DNA of 13,150 bases from CAIWXH01 sp964555675. GTDB lineage: Bacteria > Chloroflexota > Chloroflexia > Chloroflexales > Chloroflexaceae. The stretch spans positions 1 through 13,150 of the forward strand of contig CAZKTU010000191.1 of assembly GCA_964555675.1 (NCBI GenBank). The letters are read 5' to 3'. The translations under genes were made by a program, and so were the position numbers. The number at the start of each line of letters is the position of its first letter. Position 1 is the stretch's first letter. Below, piece by piece: positions 1-6,656 of this stretch. The notes under the pieces were generated by a model that saw only the letters and a program-made list of their open reading frames with translations, searched no databases and was not told the origin of the DNA.

Positions 1-80
1 CAGATCAATCGGTCTCCGTACTGCTCGAGGTAGGCGCGGGTGCCGGGCTGGCCAGGGCGGCGGACGAGTCTGACGCGCAT
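1..80 (-). CDS. Small conserved hypothetical protein, 5' part only
   Basis: The 26 visible residues begin MRVRLVRRPGQPGTRAYLEQ and continue YGDRLI before the window edge cuts the gene. The ATG at 80 lies 15 bp after the stop of the HRDC-protein gene, so the two are probably cotranscribed. From memory, this opening (basic residues, then PGQxGT, then YGDRL) is typical of a small uncharacterised bacterial family of about 70 to 90 residues whose next motif is usually CVRYRYD; that part is off the window and unverified. I know of no assigned function. The reading frame is open to the edge. No strong ribosome binding site is visible in the 15-bp spacer, so translation may depend on coupling to the upstream gene. 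Confidence 0.6.
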   Translation of the reverse strand, partial: MRVRLVRRPGQPGTRAYLEQYGDRLI

Positions 81-95
81 CGGTAGCCCCCGCAG

Positions 96-617
96 CTAGC
101 GCTCGTCGTCGAAGAGCGGTGTCTCGTCGCGCGCCCCCTGCGCCGCGAGCAGCTGGAGTATGTCGGGCCCGTACCTTGCGGCACGGGCCTCGCCGAACTG
201 TCCGATGCCCAGCAGGTCCTCCGCGGCGCGGATGGACATGTGGTGGCGGGCGATGTGCATCAGCACGGCGTTGTGGGCGATCACGTACGCCGGCTTGCCC
301 TCGGTCGCGGCGCGTCGGCTGCGCCACTCGCGCAGCCGCTCGTACACGTGCAGCTGCTCGGGCGTCAGCCCGGCCTCGCCGCCGGGCCGGTCTCCGCCGG
401 GACGCTCGCCGCCCGGCCGGTCGCCGCCCCCGCGGACGCGGCGCGCGCCCTGCCGCGCTGGCTCCTCGTAGAAGACGAGGATCGACCAGTGCCCCGGCGC
501 CCCTACGGTGGTCTGGACGGTGTGGACCTGGACACTCTGCAGGAACTCGTTGAGCCTGGCCTCATCCTCTTTGGCGTGCTGGGCGGTGAGGCGGAGCGTG
601 AAGTGCCGGCAGCGCAT
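96..617 (-). CDS. HRDC-domain protein with a short N-terminal domain
   Basis: This 173-residue protein has three parts. Residues 1-52 form a small alpha/beta-looking domain (LNEFLQSVQVHTVQTTV, then HWSILVFYEE). Residues 53-83 are an Arg/Gly-rich linker with three RPGG(D/E) repeats. Residues about 84-158 resemble an HRDC domain (LTPEQLHVYERLREWR, KPAYVIAHNAVLMHIA, then LLGIGQFGEARAARYG). HRDC domains bind nucleic acid at the C terminus of RecQ helicases and RNase D; here there is no helicase or nuclease domain. I chose the ATG at 617 over an upstream ATG at 644 because AAGGAGGAG sits just before it. The architecture resembles HRDC accessory proteins described beside diversity-generating retroelement reverse transcriptases, but no reverse transcriptase is in the window. 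It is divergent from the integron-type integrase. The family call is good; the function is unknown. Confidence 0.75.
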   Translation of the reverse strand: MRCRHFTLRLTAQHAKEDEARLNEFLQSVQVHTVQTTVGAPGHWSILVFYEEPARQGARRVRGGGDRPGGERPGGDRPGGEAGLTPEQLHVYERLREWRSRRAATEGKPAYVIAHNAVLMHIARHHMSIRAAEDLLGIGQFGEARAARYGPDILQLLAAQGARDETPLFDDER

Positions 618-972
618 GGTGACTCCTCCTTTTTGTAGTGGCACGTCGCTACAAGCTGTACCGCGCGAGGGGGCGCAAACGATTCGGTCGGGGAGATTTT
701 GCCATATAACTGTTACTAGTATGTATCGTAGATCGCCGGGATACGGATCGGGCGCGATGGCGCGACCCTCGCCGGGTAGGGAACCTCACAGGCGCCGAAA
801 GCTCGCGGTGGGCCCGCGGCGAGGCAGCGCCCCCCGCCCGAGCACCGGGCACCTGTAGGACTGCCCGCCCCCCGCCACGCCCCCTGTGCCGCGATTGCTC
901 CCCCAAAAAATGGGCGAATCTTTCCGGCTGCGATGGCGGTATCTATGCGTACCCGGCAGGAAGGAGCCGCCG
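618..972. promoter_or_regulatory. Divergent intergenic region between the HRDC gene and the integrase
   Basis: These 355 bp separate two divergent genes and hold no convincing gene. Positions 696-730 are the only clearly AT-rich stretch and are the best place for promoters. On the plus strand TTGCCA (699-704) resembles a -35 box but the -10 partners around 721-727 are weak; TATAAC (705-710) alone resembles a -10 box. A 22-bp palindrome at 802-823 (arms CTCGCGGTGGG and CCCGCGGCGAG, one mismatch and one possible G-U pair) could fold as a hairpin. In an integron this is where attI would lie. I looked for the core pattern GTTRRRY on both strands and found no exact match. Confidence 0.4.
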
Positions 973-2084
973 ATGACCCCTCCGAAGCTGCTCGACACGG
1001 TGCGCACCAAGGCGCGCCTGCTACATCTGAGCTACCGAACCGAGGAGACGTATGTTAGCGCGATCCGGCGCTTTATCCTCTTCCACGGCAAGCGCCACCC
1101 GCGCGAGATGGGCGCCGAGGAGATCCGCGCCTACCTCGCTCACCTGGCCCTCGAGGGCCAGGTCGCGGCCTCGACCCAGAATGTAGCCCTGCACGCGCTG
1201 CTCTTCCTCTATCGCGAGGTGCTCGAGCTCGAGCTGCCCGAGCTTGGCGAGCTCGAGCGGGCCCGCGGGCCCAAGAAGGTGCCCGTCGTCTTCACGCGCG
1301 AGGAGGCGCAGCAGGTGCTCGCCGGTCTGACCGGGACTCACTGGCTGATGGCCAGCCTGCTCTATGGCTCGGGGCTACGGCTGATGGAGTGTATGCGCCT
1401 GCGCGTGAAGGATCTGGACTTCACCTATAAAGAGCTGACTGTGGTCGACGGCAAGGGCGCAAAGGACCGCCGCACGGTCCTGCCAGGCTCGCTGATCGGG
1501 CCGCTGCGCGAGCAACTACGGAGCGTGCGCCAGCTCCACCGGGCCGACCGCGCTGAGGGCTTTGGGGCGGTCTATCTCCCCTTCGCTCTGGACCGCAAGT
1601 ACCCGGGCGCCGCGATCGAGTGGGGCTGGCAGTATGTCTTCCCCGCCTCGCGGCGCGCGCTGGACCCCCGCTCGGGCGTCGAGCGCCGCCACCACGCCGA
1701 TGAGTCGGGCCTGCAGCGCGCGGTGAAGGCGGCCATCCTCGCGGCCGGTATTGCGAAGCGGGCGAGCTGCCACACCTTCCGCCATAGCTTCGCGACCCAC
1801 CTGTTGGAGGACGGCTACGATATCCGCACGGTCCAGGAGCTGCTCGGCCACAGCGATGTGAAGACGACGATGATCTATACCCACGTGCTCAACCGCGGCG
1901 GCAGGGGCGTCAGAAGCCCNNNNNNNNNNNNNNNNNNNNNNNNNNNNNNNNNNNNNNNNNNNNNNNNNNNNNNNNNNNNNNNNNNNNNNNNNNNNNNNNN
2001 NNNNNNNNNNNNNNNNNNNCGACGATGATCTATACCCACGTGCTCAACCGCGGCGGCAGGGGCGTCAGAAGCCCACTCGATTGA
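973..2084 (+). CDS. intI: Integron-type integrase (tyrosine recombinase), interrupted by an assembly gap
   Basis: After merging the duplicated 55 bp flanking the N gap, the gene encodes 318 residues ending GVRSPLD and a TGA at 2082-2084. Integron integrases recombine attI with attC sites. The tyrosine recombinase residues are all visible: Arg136 (GSGLRLME), Lys161 (GKGAKDRR), His267 and Arg270 (CHTFRHSF), His293 (LLGHSDV) and Tyr302 (TMIYTHV). Their spacing equals that of IntI1 (R146, K171, H277, R280, H303, Y312). The IntI-specific insertion is present at about residues 189-250, with AEGFGAVYLP, EWGWQYVFP and DPRSGVERRHH. The start at ATG 973 follows GGAAGGAG; an upstream in-frame ATG-like start at 886 has no support. 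The two halves lie in different frames in window coordinates because of the artificial gap. No attC array is seen, so it may be a lone integrase or have its cassettes elsewhere. Confidence 0.93.
1865..1919 (+). repeat. 55-bp exact direct repeat, left copy (assembly overlap)
   Basis: Bases 1865-1919 are identical to 2020-2074 and both encode the TMIYTHVLNRGGRGVRS part of the integrase. The offset of 155 bp is not a multiple of three, so keeping both copies breaks the frame, whereas merging them gives a perfect integrase C terminus. This is almost certainly an unmerged contig overlap and not a biological repeat. Confidence 0.9.
1920..2019. other. Assembly gap of exactly 100 N
   Basis: Exactly 100 N are present, the usual placeholder for a gap of unknown length. 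The 55 bases before and after it are identical, so the true gap is probably negative (overlapping contig ends). Confidence 0.95.
2020..2074 (+). repeat. 55-bp exact direct repeat, right copy (assembly overlap)
   Basis: This is the second copy of bases 1865-1919. It continues directly into the last codons (Pro-Leu-Asp) and the stop of the integrase gene. Confidence 0.9.
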
Positions 2085-2174
2085 CCGCGCCCTGCGCGAT
2101 CGGACGCCCGTGCGGCTCGCCGCCAGGCAGGCAAGGAGCTATTGGCTTTATGATCGCTGCGACGCCGAGAGGGG

Positions 2175-2915
2175 TTAGCCGAGCCTCTGGAGCCAGGTGC
2201 TGAGTGTGGCGCAAGTTGCCTCGGGCGCCTCGAGCATGGGCACGTGGCCGACCTCGGGGAGTAGGACGAGTTCGGCGCCGGGGAGCAGGCCGGCCAGCTC
2301 CTGGGCCAGTTTGGGCGGAGTCATGGCATCGGCGGCGCCGGTGAGCACCAGGGTGGGGCTGGTAACGCCCGCGAGCCGCGCGCGAATGTCCCAGCCGTCG
2401 CAGGCGAGGAAGTCGGCCCGCAGTCGGGCCGGGTCGCGCCGGTACTCGGCCGCGGCGCCCTCGCGCAGGTGGGCCGAGGGCTCGGGGTACATCGTGGCGA
2501 CGAGTTGGGTGATGGTTGGCTCGGGGTCGTCGGCCAGGCCCGCGATGAACGCCGGGGCGACGCGCAGGCGGGCGCTCGCGCCGAGCAGGGCCAGCCCGGC
2601 GACGCGCTCAGGGGCGGCGACGGCGGCCTCGAGGGCGGCGGCGGCGCCCATGGAGTGCCCGGCCAGTATGGCTCGCTCGAGCCCAAGGGCGTCGAGCAGG
2701 GCGATGGCGGCGGCGCCATAGCCGGCGATGTCGGCGGGCGCGGGCGGCTGCGAGCGCCCGTGCCCCGGCAGGTCGGGCGCGATCACGCGGGCGACGCCGG
2801 ATAGCCCCGCCAGCAGGTGGCCCCAGTGGGTATGGCTGCCGCCCGCCCCGTGCAGGCAGAGCACGGGCAGGCCGCCCCCTCGCTCGGCGAAGAAGATGCC
2901 GCTGATCATTGGCAC
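2175..2915 (-). CDS. Alpha/beta hydrolase
   Basis: A 246-residue protein of the alpha/beta hydrolase fold, a family that hydrolyses esters, lactones, amides and related bonds. The oxyanion-hole region HGAGGSHTHW (22-31), the strand and turn APDLPGHGRS (46-55), the nucleophile elbow GHSMG (Ser88), the acid in TGAADAMTP (Asp196) and the base in EVGHVPMLE (His224) give a full catalytic triad. Length is usual for the simple members, with a small lid. The GTG start at 2915 is preferred because AAGGAG ends 9 nt before it; the ATG at 2909 is the alternative (244 residues). It lies 22 bp downstream of the pterin dehydratase gene and is probably cotranscribed with it. No signal peptide is seen, so it is likely cytoplasmic. 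The substrate cannot be told from sequence. Confidence 0.9.
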   Translation of the reverse strand: MPMISGIFFAERGGGLPVLCLHGAGGSHTHWGHLLAGLSGVARVIAPDLPGHGRSQPPAPADIAGYGAAAIALLDALGLERAILAGHSMGAAAALEAAVAAPERVAGLALLGASARLRVAPAFIAGLADDPEPTITQLVATMYPEPSAHLREGAAAEYRRDPARLRADFLACDGWDIRARLAGVTSPTLVLTGAADAMTPPKLAQELAGLLPGAELVLLPEVGHVPMLEAPEATCATLSTWLQRLG

Positions 2916-2937
2916 GGCGCTCGTCTCCTTCCCAATC

Positions 2938-3219
2938 TCACCCCATGACCTCGTCGGCGGCGGCGGCGAGGGCGAAGTCCTTCGCGCTGAGGCCGCCAGC
3001 GTCGTGGGTGGTGAGGGCCAGGGTGACCTTGTTGTAGCGGATGTCGATGTCGGGGTGGTGGCCGGCGGCCTCGGCGAGGAAGCCGACGTGGGTGACGAAG
3101 GCGACGGCCGCAGGGAAGCTGGGCAGCTTGAAGGTCTTGACAAGCTCGTCGCCGCGACGCGTCCAGCCGCTCAGGGCCTCGAGCTGCTCGGCGATCTCGT
3201 CCTCGCTCAACCTGGACAT
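2938..3219 (-). CDS. phhB: Pterin-4a-carbinolamine dehydratase
   Basis: This 93-residue protein matches the PCD/DCoH family, which dehydrates 4a-hydroxytetrahydropterin in the recycling of the cofactor of aromatic amino acid hydroxylases; bacterial members may also act in molybdopterin metabolism. The signature GHHPDIDIRYNKV (53-65) followed by TTHDAGGLSAKD (70-81) carries the three conserved histidines His54, His55 and His72, with the same 18-residue spacing as rat DCoH His61/62/79. The ATG at 3219 follows AAAGGAG; the upstream in-frame extension to 3303 runs through a likely promoter and is rejected. It is first in a two-gene operon with the alpha/beta hydrolase. No phenylalanine hydroxylase gene is in the window, so the pathway context is open. 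The symbol phhB is used by family and is not proven. Confidence 0.93.
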   Translation of the reverse strand: MSRLSEDEIAEQLEALSGWTRRGDELVKTFKLPSFPAAVAFVTHVGFLAEAAGHHPDIDIRYNKVTLALTTHDAGGLSAKDFALAAAADEVMG

Positions 3220-3252
3220 GGCTCGCTCCTTTGAGTTGCTACTCCTAATTTG

Positions 3253-3258
3253 AGTATA
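3253..3258 (-). promoter_or_regulatory. Candidate -10 box for the pterin dehydratase operon
   Basis: On the minus strand TATACT (5 of 6 to TATAAT) lies about 35 bp before the ATG at 3219, within a local AT-rich stretch. No -35 box is evident at the usual distance, so this is a weak prediction. Confidence 0.35.
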
Positions 3259-3344
3259 CCTCAGCCGTGGAGGGTGGCCGGCCGCACAACACCCCATGAA
3301 CATGGCCGGCTGCCGCGGACTATCGGCTATCGGCTATTCTCACC

Positions 3345-4568
3345 TCAGGTTTGCCGTTGCACCGGCGCTGCGGCGGGCTGCGGCGTGGGCAGGCGGGCGG
3401 CTCCCGCCAGGGCGATGACGGCGTAGACTACGGCGGTGGCGACGAAGATCCCGCGTAGGCCGAAGAGCAGGGCCACCCCGGCGCCCACGACCGGGGCCGC
3501 CGCCCGGGCCCCGGCGACCAGCGAGTTGTCGAGCCCGTAGACCGCGCCCTCGCTGCCGCCCCCGCTGTAGCGGGCTAGCAGCGCGCTGAGCGAGGGCGCG
3601 ATCCCGCCCCAGGCCGCCCCGGCCAGCAATTGCAGGGCGAGCAGCTGCCACGGTTCGCTGACCAGGCTCTGTGGGAGGTAGAGCAGGGCGGTGGCTGCGG
3701 CGCAGGCGATCAGGACGGGCTTGTGGCCGCGCTGGTCGCCCAGGCGTCCGAAGATGATCGCGGTGGCCGTGCCTGCCGCCGAGGCCAGGCCGACCACCAG
3801 GCCGGTGAAGGCGCCCACCCGGGCCTCGCTGTGCATCAGGCTCTGGATGAAGAGCGGTGTGAAGGGCAGCAGCATCGACTGGGCCAGGCTGCTGAGAAAG
3901 CGCAGCCCGTAGGTGATCGGCATGCCTGGCTCGGCGAGGATGGCCCGCCAGCCCGCCACAAAGCCCTGGCGCTTGCGCCCGGCGACCGGGGCCGGCTTGC
4001 CGCCGCCGCGCACGCCGAAGCTGATCAGGGCCCCGGCGAAGAGCAGCAGCACGGCGGTGAGGTAGAACGGGGCCCTGTAGCCGTAGGCGTCGGCCATCAA
4101 CCCGCCGATCACGGGGCCGGCGGCTACCCCGGCCCAGAGCCCCATCTGGAGGATGCCCATCGCGTAGCCGAGGCGCTCGCGGGGCGCCTCGGCGGCCAGC
4201 AGGGCGTTGGCGGCCGAGATGGTGCCCGTGAGCGCGCCCTGGATCGTGCGCAGCAGCACGAGCTCCTCGGCCGAGCGGGCGAAGCCCATCAGCAGGAGGA
4301 TGATCGCCCCGCCGTACATGGCCCGCTCGACCATGAGCTTGTGGCCGAGCCGGTCGGCGAGGGAGCCCCAGAGCGGCGAGGTGATCGCCATGCTCAGGGC
4401 CTGGCTGCTGAAGACCATGCCGGCCCAGAACTCGATGCTCAGGCTGGTGCGCGTGCCGAGCTCGGCCACGTAGAGCGGCAGGAAGGGGAAGATCACGGCG
4501 AAGCCCACGGCCGAGACCAGCTGGGCCGCGAACAGGATCCACATGGTCTGCTGCCAGCGTGGGTTCAT
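3345..4568 (-). CDS. MFS drug-efflux-type transporter, MdtG-like
   Basis: A 407-residue inner-membrane protein with about 12 hydrophobic segments, usual for the major facilitator superfamily (DHA1 drug:H+ antiporters). The first helix reads FAAQLVSAVGFAVIFPFLPL. MFS motif A is at about 67-77 (WGSLADRLGHK, Asp72-Arg73) and a second copy, GRLGDQRGHKP, lies in the cytoplasmic loop of the second half. The wording around FPFLPLYV, SPLWGSLADR and RTIQGALTGTISAANALLA resembles E. coli MdtG. The ATG at 4568 overlaps the TGA of the upstream luciferase-like gene (ATGA), pointing to translational coupling; longer in-frame starts would run into that gene. The transported compound is unknown. Coupling to an oxidoreductase suggests export or detoxification of a related small molecule, which is inference. 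Confidence 0.9.
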   Translation of the reverse strand: MNPRWQQTMWILFAAQLVSAVGFAVIFPFLPLYVAELGTRTSLSIEFWAGMVFSSQALSMAITSPLWGSLADRLGHKLMVERAMYGGAIILLLMGFARSAEELVLLRTIQGALTGTISAANALLAAEAPRERLGYAMGILQMGLWAGVAAGPVIGGLMADAYGYRAPFYLTAVLLLFAGALISFGVRGGGKPAPVAGRKRQGFVAGWRAILAEPGMPITYGLRFLSSLAQSMLLPFTPLFIQSLMHSEARVGAFTGLVVGLASAAGTATAIIFGRLGDQRGHKPVLIACAAATALLYLPQSLVSEPWQLLALQLLAGAAWGGIAPSLSALLARYSGGGSEGAVYGLDNSLVAGARAAAPVVGAGVALLFGLRGIFVATAVVYAVIALAGAARLPTPQPAAAPVQRQT

Positions 4569-5482
4569 CTCACCTGGGGTAGCACGTTGGCGGCGAAGTG
4601 CTCGAGCCGCTCGAGGTCGTCGAGCTCGAGCCACTGGACCATGATCCGCTGGACGCCGGCCTCGGCGAAGCGACCGAGGCGTTCGACGACCTCGGGGGCG
4701 GTGCCGACGAGCACGCCGCGCTCGCTCAGGGCCGCGCGGTCGCGCCCGGCGAGGATGGCGCTCACCTCGGCCTCGTCGCGGCCGTAGGCCGAGCCGTTCA
4801 TCAGCGAGCGGCGCACGCTCTGCGGGTCGCGGCCGGCGGCGGCGAGGGCGCCGTCAAGCTGTGCGCTCAGCTCGGCGAAGCGGGCCGGCGGGATAAAGAC
4901 GCCGTTCCACTCGTCGGCGAAGCGGGCCACCAGGGGCAGGGTGCGCTTCGGCCCATTGCCGCCGATCAGGATGGGCGGGCCGCCGGGGCGGGCCGGGCGG
5001 GGCAGCAGGATGGCGTCGTGCAGCGTGTAATAGTCGCCCGCGAAGTCGACTGGGGTGTCGCTATGCAGCAGGCGCGAGACGACTTCGAGCCCCTCCTCGA
5101 AGCGGGCGAAGCGCGGGCCGAGCTCGAGCAGGTCGAAGCCGAAGTTGGTGTGCTCGCGCTCTTGCCAGCCGGCGCCGAGGCCGAGCTGCAGGCGCCCGCC
5201 CGAGAGGTCGTCGACGGCCGAGGCGATGCGGGCGGTCATGGTGGGCTCGCGGAAGGAGACGGGCGAGACGATCGGGCCGAACTCGATGCGGGTGGTGTGG
5301 GAGGCGAGCCAGGTGAGGGAGACCCAGAGCTCGAGGGACTCTTTGTCGGGCGGGGCGGCGTTGGTGTAGTGGTCCGAGCGGTAGAGCCCGGCGAAGCCGA
5401 GCTCCTCGGCGGCGCGGGCCAGCCGCTGCCAGCGCGGCCAGGTGAGGCCATTCTGGCCCTCCAGCATCAGAGCGACGTCCAT
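4565..5482 (-). CDS. Luciferase-like (LLM class) F420-dependent oxidoreductase
   Basis: A 305-residue TIM-barrel oxidoreductase of the bacterial luciferase-like superfamily, in the branch that includes probable F420-dependent enzymes such as the Rv1855c type. Supporting motifs are AAEELGFAGLYRSDHY (24-39), the region GPIVSPVSFREPTMTAR (69-85), the cofactor-site signature LGLGAGWQEREHTNFGF (100-116), and PPILIGGNGPKRTLPLVARFADEWN in the second half. F420 versus FMN cannot be settled by eye. The ATG at 5482 follows GGGAGGAG. The stop overlaps the start of the MFS gene by 4 nt. It is transcribed from the compact divergent promoter region at 5523-5540, about 49 bp upstream. Cytoplasmic; substrate unknown. 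Confidence 0.9.
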   Translation of the reverse strand: MDVALMLEGQNGLTWPRWQRLARAAEELGFAGLYRSDHYTNAAPPDKESLELWVSLTWLASHTTRIEFGPIVSPVSFREPTMTARIASAVDDLSGGRLQLGLGAGWQEREHTNFGFDLLELGPRFARFEEGLEVVSRLLHSDTPVDFAGDYYTLHDAILLPRPARPGGPPILIGGNGPKRTLPLVARFADEWNGVFIPPARFAELSAQLDGALAAAGRDPQSVRRSLMNGSAYGRDEAEVSAILAGRDRAALSERGVLVGTAPEVVERLGRFAEAGVQRIMVQWLELDDLERLEHFAANVLPQVR

Positions 5483-5522
5483 CTCTCCTCCCTTCGGGGC
5501 GCAGCGCGCCCGGGGCGCGAAA

Positions 5523-5540
5523 CCTGCTATAGTATACAGG
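5523..5540. promoter_or_regulatory. Divergent overlapping promoter region with CCTG-N10-CAGG dyad
   Basis: On the plus strand TGCTATAGT (5525-5533) is an extended -10 box (TG, one base, then TATAGT, 5 of 6). On the minus strand TATACT (5536-5531) is a second -10-like box about 49 bp from the ATG of the luciferase-like gene. The two overlap inside an 18-bp partial dyad whose ends are CCTG and CAGG. Neither has a clear -35 box. This is the only AT-rich patch between the two divergent genes. Confidence 0.5.
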
Positions 5541-5544
5541 AGTT

Positions 5545-5566
5545 GCGCCGGGCCGGATCCCGGCGC
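5545..5566 (+). other. GC-rich hairpin in the leader of the EEP gene
   Basis: GCGCCGGG (5545-5552) and CCCGGCGC (5559-5566) form a perfect 8-bp stem with the 6-nt loop CCGGAT. It sits just after the predicted transcript start and 19 bp before the TTG start, with the ribosome site GGGAG between. No T tract follows, so it is not a classic terminator; it may stabilise or modulate the leader. The role is unproven. Confidence 0.45.
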
Positions 5567-5585
5567 CAGGACGGGAGCCGCAGGA

Positions 5586-6638
5586 TTGGGACGGAAGCCG
5601 CCTCATGCCGGGCCCGCGCCGCGCCGGCGCGATGCCCTGCTCGCCCTCTACCCGCTCGCCCTGGTAGGTCTGACCCTGCTGGCTCTGGCGTTGCCTCAGC
5701 GCGCCGGGGCCTTCGCCCTGGCCCAGGTCTTCGCCCACTTCCTGTTCCTCCCGGCGCTGCTGCTCTTGCCCCTGGCGCTGCTGCGCGGCATGTTCCTGCT
5801 GCGCCTGGCCCTGGCGGCGAGCGCGGCGGCCTTCCTGCTGGTCTACCCGCCGGCTCTGGGGCTCGCCTCGCCCGCGGCGCCGCCTGAGCCGCGGCTCAGG
5901 GTGATGACCTGGAATGTGTTCGTGGGCGGTGTCTCGCCTGAGGCTCTGCGCGCGGCGGTCGCGCTCCACGATCCCGACGTGGTCCTGCTCCAGGAGCTGA
6001 TCTGGGACGAGATCGACGGCGACCCCGAGCTCGCCGCGCGCTACCCGCACCAGCTGCTGCGCCCCGAGCAGACCGCGCCGAGCCTGGCCATTCTCAGCCG
6101 CTACCCGATCGTGGCCTCGGGCGTGCCCGCGCTACCGGGCGACGAGTGGGACATGGAGCGGATTATGTGGGCGCGGCTCGACCTGGGCGGGCGCACGGTC
6201 ACCCTGGTCAACGCCCACCCGATCCCGCCGCGCACCTTCGAGGCGGGCTGTTCGCCGCTGCGCTGCTACAACACGGGGGCGCGCGACGCCCAGATCGCCG
6301 AGATGCGGGCCTTCGTCGAGGAGCTGGGGCGGGCGGGCGACCCGCTCATCCTCGCCGGCGACATGAACGTCACCGAGCGCGAGGAGGCCTACTTCGACCT
6401 GGCGCGCGGGCTGCGCGACGCCCACCTCGTCGCCGGGGCCGGCTTCGGCGCCTCGTGGCGCCCCGAGGAGCTGGGGCTGCCGATGGGGCTGCTCCGCATC
6501 GACTATATCTTCGCCGGCTGGGGGGCCGAGCCCCTCGGTCTGCGGACGGACTGTACGCCGCGCGGGAGCGACCACTGCCTGCTGGTCGGCGAGCTCGCCC
6601 TGGGGAGCCCGGACCCCACACGCAGGCCCTCGTCTTGA
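5586..6638 (+). CDS. Membrane-anchored endonuclease/exonuclease/phosphatase family protein
   Basis: The 350-residue product has three N-terminal hydrophobic segments (about 17-36, 42-66 and 69-90) and then an EEP-fold catalytic domain. EEP enzymes use a divalent metal to cleave phosphodiesters or phosphate esters of nucleic acids, lipids or sugars. The family motifs occur in order: MTWNVF (Asn110), LLQEL (Glu137), AILSRYPIV, VNAHPIPP, LILAGDMNVT (Asp and Asn), RIDYIF and the C-terminal SDHCLL (Asp-His). The catalytic domain most likely faces outside the membrane, as in similar anchored EEP proteins. I chose the TTG at 5586 because GGGAG ends 8 nt upstream and it keeps all three helices; the next in-frame ATG (about 5789) would remove two. 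The 3' neighbour starts 18 bp later. The substrate is unknown. Confidence 0.85.
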   Translation: MGRKPPHAGPAPRRRDALLALYPLALVGLTLLALALPQRAGAFALAQVFAHFLFLPALLLLPLALLRGMFLLRLALAASAAAFLLVYPPALGLASPAAPPEPRLRVMTWNVFVGGVSPEALRAAVALHDPDVVLLQELIWDEIDGDPELAARYPHQLLRPEQTAPSLAILSRYPIVASGVPALPGDEWDMERIMWARLDLGGRTVTLVNAHPIPPRTFEAGCSPLRCYNTGARDAQIAEMRAFVEELGRAGDPLILAGDMNVTEREEAYFDLARGLRDAHLVAGAGFGASWRPEELGLPMGLLRIDYIFAGWGAEPLGLRTDCTPRGSDHCLLVGELALGSPDPTRRPSS

Positions 6639-6656
6639 CGCCATTATGGAGAGACA

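Noticed and set aside
1..900. Template/variable repeat pair of a diversity-generating retroelement inside the window
   Set aside because: No near-identical repeats of suitable length with adenine-biased differences are visible and no reverse transcriptase or target gene is present.
618..972. attI or attC recombination site next to the integrase
   Set aside because: I checked every GTT/AAC on both strands here and none fits the core GTTRRRY; no long imperfect attC-like inverted repeat is seen.
886..972. N-terminal extension of the integrase from 886
   Set aside because: The ATG at 973 has a strong GGAAGGAG site and matches the IntI N terminus; the extension has no family resemblance.
1865..2074. 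Genuine tandem duplication or inactivated integrase
   Set aside because: The exact 55-bp identity, exactly 100 N between the copies and perfect restoration of the frame on merging point to an assembly artefact.
2938..3303. Longer pterin dehydratase starting at 3303
   Set aside because: The added residues run through the likely -10 box, and the ATG at 3219 has AAAGGAG and gives the usual family length.
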